A DNA stretch of 12,589 bases, from positions 1 to 12,589 of the forward strand of contig USJJ01000013.1 in NCBI GenBank assembly GCA_900554995.1, given 5' to 3'. This document shows positions 6,457-12,589 of this stretch, piece by piece; the first letter of the stretch is position 1; each line of letters starts with the position of its first letter. This DNA is from an uncultured Ruminococcus sp. Lineage in GTDB: Bacteria > Bacillota > Clostridia > Oscillospirales > Acutalibacteraceae. Made by a program: the position numbers and the translations under genes. The notes beneath the pieces are model-generated. The model saw only the letters and a program-made list of their open reading frames with translations, was not told the origin of the DNA and made no database searches.

Positions 6457-6480
6457 TGAATTGTATATATACACTATTCA
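6457..6480. promoter_or_regulatory. Palindrome at the predicted nusB transcript start
   Basis: TGAAT-TGTATATATACA-(CT)-ATTCA is a near-perfect palindrome with a two-base bulge. It covers about +1 to +24 of the predicted nusB transcript. It could be an operator for a repressor or a 5' RNA hairpin. The segment 6462-6469 is also complementary to 8 bases of the terminator's inner stem and loop, giving a possible but weak AT-rich alternative pairing. The bound factor, if any, is unknown. Confidence 0.45.
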
Positions 6481-6486
6481 CTGCAT

Positions 6487-6514
6487 ATTATATCACGTTT
6501 TTTTAAAATCTCAA
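6487..6514 (-). promoter_or_regulatory. Predicted housekeeping promoter for nusB and downstream genes
   Basis: On the minus strand, TTGAGA (6509-6514) and a perfect TATAAT (6487-6492) are separated by 16 bases. The expected start near 6480 gives a leader of about 112 nt before nusB. That leader contains the palindrome and the intrinsic terminator. The remaining leader bases 6423-6456 show no motif I can name, and no boxA-like or T-box sequence is evident. Confidence 0.7.
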
Positions 6515-6548
6515 CTGTTTTTTGAATTATTATTTAAGAAAATGCCGA

Positions 6549-7520
6549 TTACAGCGTTCCGTTTTCAAATTCACGCTTGAACCACACGTCCTTGACCTCA
6601 AATTCACGTGAATTGAGGTATGAAAGTATGCCTGCGCTCTCGTCAAACATAAACACCAGCTTATAGGAATAGAGGCACTGCTTACGGTAGCCGAACTCCT
6701 TGTTGAGCCTGTTCGTGCCGTATTTTCCGTCGCCGAGCAAAGGGTGACCGATCGAAGCGAAATGTGCCCTTATCTGATGAGTTCTGCCCGTCATAAGCTC
6801 GACCTCGACAAGGCTCAACTGCTTATCGTAATCTCTGCCGAGAACTTTATATTTTGTGCGAATTTCCTTTGCTCCGTCGCAGGGCTGTTTAAGAATTTTA
6901 ACGGTGTTTTTTTTCTCATCCTTTAAGAGATAGCCCTCCAAAAGTCCGCTGTCACGCTCCATAATTCCGTGGCAGACACAGAGATAGAATTTCTTCAGAT
7001 GCGTTCTCTCTTTCATCTGAGCATTCATAATTCTCAGACTTTCGGCATTCTTGGCGGCGATAACAATTCCGCCCGTGTTTCTGTCAATTCTGTTGACAAG
7101 CGCAGGGGTAAAGGAATTTTCCTCGTCCGGCTTGTACTCCCCTTTTTCATAGAGGTATTTTTTTATCCTCGTGATAAGGGTATCGACATACTCCCTGTCA
7201 TCGGGATGGCAAAGCAGACCTGCCTTTTTGTCAAGGAGCATGATGTTTTCGTCCTCATAGAGAATGTCCAGCTTGCTCGGTGCGCCCGTGAAATCGTAAC
7301 GGGTTTCGGGCTTGACGAAAAACTCATCGTTGATATACATATCAACCTTATCGCCCACCTGCAAGACCGTTGATATTTCGGCACGTTTGTTATTAACCTT
7401 TATCCGTTTTTTTCTTATATATTTATACATAAGCGACTGCGGAAGATTCGGTACGCCTTTTCTTATAAACTTGTCGAGCCTTTGACCTGCGTCATTGGCT
7501 TTTATGTCAAAACTTTTCAT
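6549..7520 (-). CDS. RluC/RluD-family ribosomal large-subunit pseudouridine synthase
   Basis: This enzyme isomerises specific uridines, probably in 23S rRNA, to pseudouridine. An S4 RNA-binding domain occupies about residues 12-60 (GQRLDKFIRKGVPNL, then YIRKKRIKVNNKRAE). The catalytic domain has LLDKKAGLLCHP (95-106), the motif NRIDRNTGG (143-151) with catalytic Asp146 in place of the common HRLDRxTSG form, and GRTHQIRAHFASIGHPLLGDGKYG (245-268, divided here as GRTHQIRAHF then ASIGHPLLGD). The 323-residue length is typical of RluC/RluD. The target uridines cannot be assigned. ATG 7520 begins two bases after the UPF0210 stop and has no clear ribosome site, suggesting translation coupled to the upstream gene. 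Confidence 0.92.
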   Translation of the reverse strand: MKSFDIKANDAGQRLDKFIRKGVPNLPQSLMYKYIRKKRIKVNNKRAEISTVLQVGDKVDMYINDEFFVKPETRYDFTGAPSKLDILYEDENIMLLDKKAGLLCHPDDREYVDTLITRIKKYLYEKGEYKPDEENSFTPALVNRIDRNTGGIVIAAKNAESLRIMNAQMKERTHLKKFYLCVCHGIMERDSGLLEGYLLKDEKKNTVKILKQPCDGAKEIRTKYKVLGRDYDKQLSLVEVELMTGRTHQIRAHFASIGHPLLGDGKYGTNRLNKEFGYRKQCLYSYKLVFMFDESAGILSYLNSREFEVKDVWFKREFENGTL

Positions 7521-7522
7521 AC

Positions 7523-8887
7523 TTAATTTTTAAACGAGTGTATCGGCGCAGGAATTCTGCCGCCTCTGTTAATGAAATCCGAGCAATCGGCACTGTTAAC
7601 GGGCATTATCGGAGCATAACCGAGCAAACCGCCGAATTCGACGGTATCTCCCACATCCTTACCGATTACGGGAATCAGCCTGACTGCCGTGGTTTTCTGA
7701 TTTATCATTCCTATTGCCATTTCGTCGGCGATTATGCCCGAGATTGTCGAAGCCTTTGTGTTACCGGGAATCGCAATCATATCAAGTCCGACGGAACAGA
7801 CGCAGGTCATTGCCTCAAGTTTTTCAAGAGTCAGCATTCCTGCATTGACCGAGTCTATCATTCCCTGATCCTCGGACACGGGAATAAATGCGCCCGAAAG
7901 ACCGCCGACATATGACGAAGCCATTATACCGCCTTTTTTGACCTGGTCATTGAGCAGCGCAAGAGCCGCCGTTGTACCCGGAGCGCCGACATATTCAAGA
8001 CCCATCTCCTCCAAAATCTCCGCAACGCTGTCGCCGACTGCAGGAGTCGGAGCAAGAGAGAGGTCAATTATTCCGAACGGAACGCCAAGTCTTTGCGAAG
8101 CCTCACGTGCTACAAGCTGAGCGACTCTCGTAACCTTGAAAGCGGTTTTCTTGATCGTTTCACAGAGAGTACCGAAGTCGCTGCCCTTTACCTCGCTTAT
8201 GGCACGCTTGACAACTCCCGGTCCGCTGACGCCTACATTGATTATAGTGTCCGCCTCGGTCACGCCGTGAAATGCGCCCGCCATAAACGGGTTGTCGTCC
8301 GGAGCGTTGCAGAACACGACTAACTTCGCACAGCCGATTGAGCCGTTATCACCCGTAAGCTCCGCCGTTTTAACAATTGTCTCACCGAGGAGCTTCACTG
8401 CGTCCATATCAATGCCTGTCTTTGTCGACCCGACATTTACGGAGCTGCAAACCCTTTCGGTCGAGGCAAGAGCTTTGGGAATTGACTCGATAAGAAGTCT
8501 TTCGGCAGGCGTCATACCCTTGGAAACAAGAGCGGAAAATCCGCCGATAAAGTTAACGTTTATCTCGTGCGCCGCACGGTCAAGAGTCTTTGCAATCTTG
8601 ACAAAGTCGGATACAGTCTTACAGCAGGCTGAGCCGACAAGAGAGATCGGAGTTACGGAAACACGCTTGTTGACAATCGGAATTCCGAACTCAAGTGCAA
8701 TTTCATCACCCGTCTCAACAAGTTTGCCCGCCTTTTCGGTTATTTTTTTATAAATACTTTCACAGGTTGCATCAACCTCGGACGATATGCAGTCGAGCAG
8801 GCTTATGCCCATCGTGATGGTGCGCACGTCGAGATTGTTTTCTTCAATCATTTTGTTCGTTTCACGAACTTCAAAGGAATTAATCAT
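7523..8887 (-). CDS. UPF0210 (PFL-like, DUF711) family protein
   Basis: This 454-residue protein belongs to the UPF0210/DUF711 family. Its members resemble pyruvate formate-lyase in fold, are almost always encoded next to a small ACT-domain protein, and have no assigned function. Conserved stretches visible are [16 protein letters not shown] (18-33), [17 protein letters not shown] (65-81), [81 protein letters not shown], and the C-terminal [15 protein letters not shown] 8887 has GAGGT six bases upstream, overlapping the ACT-gene stop codon, so the pair is coupled. A regulatory or metabolic partnership with the ACT protein is inference. Confidence 0.93.
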   Translation of the reverse strand: MINSFEVRETNKMIEENNLDVRTITMGISLLDCISSEVDATCESIYKKITEKAGKLVETGDEIALEFGIPIVNKRVSVTPISLVGSACCKTVSDFVKIAKTLDRAAHEINVNFIGGFSALVSKGMTPAERLLIESIPKALASTERVCSSVNVGSTKTGIDMDAVKLLGETIVKTAELTGDNGSIGCAKLVVFCNAPDDNPFMAGAFHGVTEADTIINVGVSGPGVVKRAISEVKGSDFGTLCETIKKTAFKVTRVAQLVAREASQRLGVPFGIIDLSLAPTPAVGDSVAEILEEMGLEYVGAPGTTAALALLNDQVKKGGIMASSYVGGLSGAFIPVSEDQGMIDSVNAGMLTLEKLEAMTCVCSVGLDMIAIPGNTKASTISGIIADEMAIGMINQKTTAVRLIPVIGKDVGDTVEFGGLLGYAPIMPVNSADCSDFINRGGRIPAPIHSFKN

Positions 8888-8896
8888 GGTCAGACC

Positions 8897-9169
8897 TCAG
8901 ATTCTGTGCATTACGTTGAAAATATCCTCGTGCTGCATCTTGATTTTAACGCCCAGTTCTTCGCTTATTTTATTCATCTCATCGCAGAGAACTGCGAAAT
9001 CCTTTTTCGCATTCTGAGCGTCGACTATCATTATCATATTGAAAAATCCCTGAACAATCGACTGATTGATATCAAGAACGTTTATATCATTCTCGGCAAG
9101 GTAGGTACATACTCTTGCGATTATGCCTACCCTGTCCTTACCTATAACCGTAATTATTGTTCTGTTCAT
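8897..9169 (-). CDS. Small ACT-domain protein (UPF0237)
   Basis: The 90-residue protein is a single ACT domain with the usual beta-alpha-beta-beta-alpha-beta order. The first strand and turn are IITVIGKDRVGIIARV (residues 5-20), whose Gly in the KDRVGI turn is the family's ligand or dimer position. INVLDINQSIVQGFFNMIMIVD and a second helix follow, ending VKIKMQHEDIFNVMHRI. ACT domains bind amino acids or other small ligands and regulate partner proteins. It is encoded immediately upstream of the UPF0210 gene, the standard pairing. Its ATG overlaps the stop codon of the YfhO-type gene (ATGA). The ligand cannot be told from sequence. Confidence 0.93.
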   Translation of the reverse strand: MNRTIITVIGKDRVGIIARVCTYLAENDINVLDINQSIVQGFFNMIMIVDAQNAKKDFAVLCDEMNKISEELGVKIKMQHEDIFNVMHRI

Positions 9170-12141
9170 TCCTCGTCCTCCGAATCGTCGCTGATCTGTG
9201 AAAGTATCTCCTTGAGATTCAGCTTTTGTGTGTTAAGAATTTCATCCGCCCTGTTGAGGGTTTCGGTGGGATCCTGCTTTTTCTGTTCGTATTCGTCCGG
9301 AACATCGAGCAGCTTCTCCGCATCCTCAACCGTCGCATCTTCTCCGAGATCCTGAGCCATAAGAGCGTCAATACCCATCGGCTCATCGGTTGCTTCGTCA
9401 GCAACGCTCTCTTTGATTTCTGCGCCGTATACCTTTGCAAATCTCTTCTTTTTTACAATATGAAGAACAACCAAAGCGGCAATAAATATAATGAGTGTGC
9501 CTGCCGAAACAATTGCGCCGATCATAAGTCCCTTCGGCTTGTAGGTCATTTCCACCGTATGAGTTCCGGGGGCGGCGTCGATTCCGATAAGTGCGTCGCC
9601 GAGAGCCACAGGTTCAACCTTTTCGCCGTCAACGGTGATCTCCCAGCCCTCATCATAGTTGATCGAGGTGTAGATAAGCTCCGTTGCGCCGACCTTGACC
9701 GTTCCCTTGATGTGGGTATCGGTAAACTCGGTGATATCCATTGTCAAGGCTGAGATCTTGTTATATCCCGCCTCAAAGTTGTTCATATTCAGACCGACCG
9801 CATAAATATCGGCATAGCCGGAATCCTTATTAGCCGGGATCGTAACCTCGACGGTCATCATCTCGCCCTTTTCAAAATATCCGCAGTCAAGGATGTATGG
9901 ATCGTCGGGATCCTGAGTTTTTGAAAGTCCGTTGGTACCGTAAACGTCAATACTTTCCGCAGTTGTGCAGTCCGCATAGAGGTAAACGTTCTGTGACTCG
10001 GGAATCTCATACTTAAGAATTATTGTGCCGCTCTCGTCCGAAATCTCCTTGTGATACGTGAAGTTCTCGGAAACAAGATCATCGTCATTCCTTATGTTTT
10101 CCGTCTTGCTGCTTGCCGCAGGAATTTTGTCAAAGACATTGCCGACATCGGTTGCCCGTGTCCAATAATCATTCTGAATCTCAAACGGATTTGAACCCGT
10201 TGTGATCCACTTTTCAACCTCCTCGCTTACACAGTACGCAAGCGGAAGATAATAGTTGTTCTTGTATGCGACGAACTTATCATTCTCCGCAATTTTCGTG
10301 TAGAGCCGATCGTTCATCAGCGAATTATCGTTGTTGACAATATATTTCAGCGACATCATTGCATTGTATACGGGAGTCTGCGGAGCGTAGATGTAGCTGT
10401 TGATATAGTTGCTGTTAAGTCCGAGATTGTGCTGAAGATTTGCAGACTTTTCATAAGCCATTGACGAGAACACGGAAACGCCGTTGTAATTGAACCACGA
10501 TGCGTCCATCAAAGTGTTGATATTTGTAAGCTCCATTCTGTACTTATCCGTACCCTCAACGGTGTCGAGCTTTTCTTTGAGCTCTCTGAACTCCGTATAG
10601 CCGTTGACAAAATTCGGCTTCTGCTGGCTGATAACGAAATGGTTCGTATCGCACACGGCAACCTCCGCAAATACGCAGCACATCAGAAGAAGCGAGACTG
10701 CGGACTGCGCAATACTTTTCTTTTTCATAAGTCCGAGCACAACGGTGTAAACAACCGCAAACGCAATGCTCAGATAAATTGTTTCTTCCGTTGCATTTTT
10801 CATTCCGAGCTTCTGGACAAGGACGGCAAAAATAACCGTTGCAACGCCAGAGCCGAGGAGTGCCTTTGTTGAAAATGACCTGATATTGACAAGCGCTTTG
10901 TAAGCAATCGTCAGAAGCAGGAACGAGTAAATGAATGAGAATCTGAACGGAAGGTCGTTCGGGAAATGGAATGCGTGAATGACATAGTTCGCATAATTTA
11001 AGTTGAAACCGATAAAGAACACGGCAAGCAGAATGATGTTTGCCGCACGCTCACGTGCCTTGATTTTGTCGCAGAAAATATAGAGAGGAACAAGCATAAC
11101 GGTGATAACTCCGCAGTAAACGTTCGGAAGAACCGTTTCACCGCTGCTTCTGATTGTCGGCTCAAGCGAAGAAAGATGATTCGCAAGGAAATCAAAAATA
11201 TTGTTATAAAACTGGTAGTCACTCGGGAATGTTCCCGAGGTTGCCGAGCACGCCTTGAGACAGAAATATGTCGGAACAAGAGCCACTGCGGCAAGTCCGA
11301 CCGCAACAAATGAGCCGAGAGCAAAGAGCAGACCCGATTCGACAAAGCGACTGTAAAGAACATTATCAATCTTTCTGTCGTATATTTCGCCGTTTTCGTC
11401 CTCATAGATCGGCTTTGTCGGCAGGACCTCCTTGATCGAATAATGTGAGAAGAAATAAGCAAGGAAATACAGCACCGATAAGATGCAGATCATATATGAC
11501 ATATAGTAATTCGCAAAGAATGAAACCGCCAGCGTAACAATGTAAAATGTCGCTTTCTGCTTATTGATTATTCTTTCGATTCCGAGAACGACCAGCGGGA
11601 GCAGATACATAGCGTCGATCCACATTATGTTCCAATAATATGCGATGAAGAATCCGCAGAAAGCATAGAGAATGCCGAAAGCGGAGATCGTGAAATCGTT
11701 CTTACCTGTTGACTTTTTAAGATAAAATGCCATTGATGCGGCAGCAAGGGCATTCTTGAGAAAAACCATTGAACCGATCGCCTCGGGAATATTCTCGTGA
11801 CCGAAAAGGAGAGTCAGAATAATACCGACGGGGCTTGAAAGGTAGTTGTAGAAATTGCCGATAAATGATCCGCCGCCGCCCGTGTTCCAGGAATAGAGCA
11901 TACTCTCAAGATGCGTTATCCTGTCGTGAAGCTCCGCAAAGAGAGGACCGTACTGATGATAGAGATCCATTCTCAGAACAGTTTTGTTTCCGAACGGAAT
12001 TATCTCAAAGCAGTAGTACACCAGCAGCATAAGCACCGCACTGCAAATGAACGCAAGAATGACATAAATATTTCTGTCAAGAAATCTTGCGAGCTTTGAA
12101 TCGGGATGTTTCTTTAACAAATTCTTTTTCAAAAAGCTCAT
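9166..12141 (-). CDS. YfhO-type multispanning membrane protein (GT-C-like glycosyltransferase)
   Basis: The 991-residue protein has the YfhO layout. A first membrane segment (about 26-49) is followed by an extracytoplasmic loop with DLYHQYGPLFAE, a conserved Asp-bearing region, and then WNTGGGGSFIGNFYNYLSSP. I count about a dozen further hydrophobic segments up to roughly residue 490. A large outer domain of about 370 residues, rich in beta-strand patterns, follows, then a last membrane segment (871-896) and a cytoplasmic tail. In Bacillus subtilis, YfhO is linked to glycosylation of lipoteichoic acid using a lipid-linked sugar; transfer of that role here is inference. The acidic 95-residue tail is long. 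ATG 12141 has AGAGAGGA almost touching it, so TTG three codons later (about nine bases after GAGG) may be the real start. Its stop overlaps the ACT gene. Confidence 0.88.
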   Translation of the reverse strand: MSFLKKNLLKKHPDSKLARFLDRNIYVILAFICSAVLMLLVYYCFEIIPFGNKTVLRMDLYHQYGPLFAELHDRITHLESMLYSWNTGGGGSFIGNFYNYLSSPVGIILTLLFGHENIPEAIGSMVFLKNALAAASMAFYLKKSTGKNDFTISAFGILYAFCGFFIAYYWNIMWIDAMYLLPLVVLGIERIINKQKATFYIVTLAVSFFANYYMSYMICILSVLYFLAYFFSHYSIKEVLPTKPIYEDENGEIYDRKIDNVLYSRFVESGLLFALGSFVAVGLAAVALVPTYFCLKACSATSGTFPSDYQFYNNIFDFLANHLSSLEPTIRSSGETVLPNVYCGVITVMLVPLYIFCDKIKARERAANIILLAVFFIGFNLNYANYVIHAFHFPNDLPFRFSFIYSFLLLTIAYKALVNIRSFSTKALLGSGVATVIFAVLVQKLGMKNATEETIYLSIAFAVVYTVVLGLMKKKSIAQSAVSLLLMCCVFAEVAVCDTNHFVISQQKPNFVNGYTEFRELKEKLDTVEGTDKYRMELTNINTLMDASWFNYNGVSVFSSMAYEKSANLQHNLGLNSNYINSYIYAPQTPVYNAMMSLKYIVNNDNSLMNDRLYTKIAENDKFVAYKNNYYLPLAYCVSEEVEKWITTGSNPFEIQNDYWTRATDVGNVFDKIPAASSKTENIRNDDDLVSENFTYHKEISDESGTIILKYEIPESQNVYLYADCTTAESIDVYGTNGLSKTQDPDDPYILDCGYFEKGEMMTVEVTIPANKDSGYADIYAVGLNMNNFEAGYNKISALTMDITEFTDTHIKGTVKVGATELIYTSINYDEGWEITVDGEKVEPVALGDALIGIDAAPGTHTVEMTYKPKGLMIGAIVSAGTLIIFIAALVVLHIVKKKRFAKVYGAEIKESVADEATDEPMGIDALMAQDLGEDATVEDAEKLLDVPDEYEQKKQDPTETLNRADEILNTQKLNLKEILSQISDDSEDEE

Positions 12142-12186
12142 TCCTCTCTTTTATGTAAAAGTTGATTTCAAAACTCAATTACATAT

Positions 12187-12215
12187 ATATTATCACACAA
12201 CATTTAATCTTTCAA
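12187..12215 (-). promoter_or_regulatory. Predicted housekeeping promoter for the YfhO-type operon
   Basis: On the minus strand, TTGAAA (12210-12215) and TAATAT (12187-12192) are 17 bases apart; GATAAT at 12189-12194 is an overlapping alternative -10. The start would fall near 12180, about 40 bases before the YfhO-type gene. This 160-bp divergent region, 12142-12301, otherwise shows nothing decisive. No clear plus-strand promoter for spoIIIAA could be defended. Confidence 0.6.
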
Positions 12216-12301
12216 TAAGACTGTTCGAAAATTCACATTATTTTAAAACTTCCCTGTTCTATTTCGGGACAAGAGGTCATAAGAAATTATTGGTGGTGCA
12301 T

Positions 12302-12589
12302 ATGAGGAGAAGCAAAAAAGAAAATTACAATTTTCTTCTCAGATATCTTCCGTCCGTTTTCACCTCTCTCCCCGACGGCGACATTTCGGAGCTTTGCGAA
12401 ATCCGGCTGCGTGCGGGACGTGCGGCGGTTCTTATTTTCAACGGAAGAACAGGCTTTCTGACCGAATCGGGCAGACTGACTTTTTTCTATTCCGAGGGAT
12501 TGTTCTCCGTGTCCGAGGCGGAGCTTGAGGATATTTTTATAAAGATGTGCGGTTACTCGGTTCACAGCCTGACCGACAACATTTCCGAC
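12302..12589 (+). CDS. spoIIIAA: Stage III sporulation protein AA, N-terminal part (cut by window edge)
   Basis: SpoIIIAA is the AAA-like secretion ATPase that works with SpoIIIAB-AH and SpoIIQ in the feeding channel between mother cell and forespore. Only the first 96 residues are in the window, so the Walker motifs lie beyond it. The visible part shows the family's N-terminal region: an opening helix (NYNFLLRYLPSVF), the conserved CEIRLRAGRAAVLIF (about residues 35-49), and the KMCGYSVHSLTDNIS segment near the window edge, which normally leads into the 'GYITI.GGHRVG' stretch. ATG 12302 has GGTGG a few bases upstream (12292-12296). It is divergent from all other genes here, whereas the spoIIIA operon commonly runs in the same direction as nusB-xseA-xseB in clostridia. 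Family assignment from the partial sequence is good but not certain. Confidence 0.82.
   Translation, partial: MRRSKKENYNFLLRYLPSVFTSLPDGDISELCEIRLRAGRAAVLIFNGRTGFLTESGRLTFFYSEGLFSVSEAELEDIFIKMCGYSVHSLTDNISD

Noticed and set aside
6423..6514. T-box or known riboswitch in the nusB leader
   Set aside because: I see no T-box AGGGTGG-type element or other recognised aptamer core, and the leader is short.
9226..9753. Long plus-strand open frames opposite the YfhO-type, xseA and UPF0210 genes
   Set aside because: They are antisense to well-supported genes, lack family features and ribosome sites, and are composition shadows.
12257..12285. Possible sigma-E promoter for spoIIIAA (TTCTATTT ... CATAAGAA)
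   Set aside because: The match to the consensus is poor, spacing is 13, and the start would fall on the ribosome site itself.
12287..12565. Minus-strand open frame of 92 codons opposite spoIIIAA
   Set aside because: It is antisense to a recognisable spoIIIAA N-terminus and shows no protein-like pattern.

Overview
The window looks like a chromosomal housekeeping segment of a Gram-positive, endospore-forming clostridium, most plausibly of the Oscillospirales/Ruminococcus type. Three things suggest this: the order nusB - TsaD-like gene - xseA - xseB - ispA - dxs beside spoIIIAA, the paired ACT/UPF0210 genes, and short palindromic intergenic repeats of a kind I recall from that group. The order assignment is inference. 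No tRNA, rRNA, CRISPR array or transposase gene was found.

Nearly everything is on the minus strand and is described here in its direction of transcription. A promoter near 12187-12215 precedes a large YfhO-type membrane protein (12141-9166). Its stop codon overlaps the start of a small ACT-domain gene (9169-8897), followed by a UPF0210 gene (8887-7523) and an RluC/RluD-type pseudouridine synthase (7520-6549). A 180-bp gap then holds a second promoter (6487-6514), a palindrome at the predicted transcript start, and a perfect intrinsic terminator just before the nusB start codon. This arrangement suggests an attenuated leader. Next come nusB (6368-5949), a 162-bp MITE-like palindromic element whose arm encodes the last residues and stop codon of NusB, a TsaD/Kae1-like paralogue (5786-4863), xseA (4866-3676), xseB (3675-3478), a second structured repeat (about 3305-3427), two AT-rich membrane-protein genes (a DUF2812-like gene at 3237-2698 and an unrecognised gene at 2684-1977), ispA (1964-1119), and dxs (1100-1), which runs off the left edge.

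At the far right, spoIIIAA starts on the plus strand at 12302 and runs off the window. It is divergent from the nusB-dxs block, whereas in many clostridia these genes are codirectional.

In function, the block combines exonuclease VII (xseA+xseB), the start of the MEP isoprenoid pathway and prenyl chain elongation (dxs, ispA), transcription antitermination (nusB) and RNA modification. The most distinctive features are the two-gene AT-rich insertion in the usual xseB-ispA junction, with a duplicated 20-bp translation-start block, the palindromic element that fixes the 3' end of nusB, and the terminator-bearing nusB leader.
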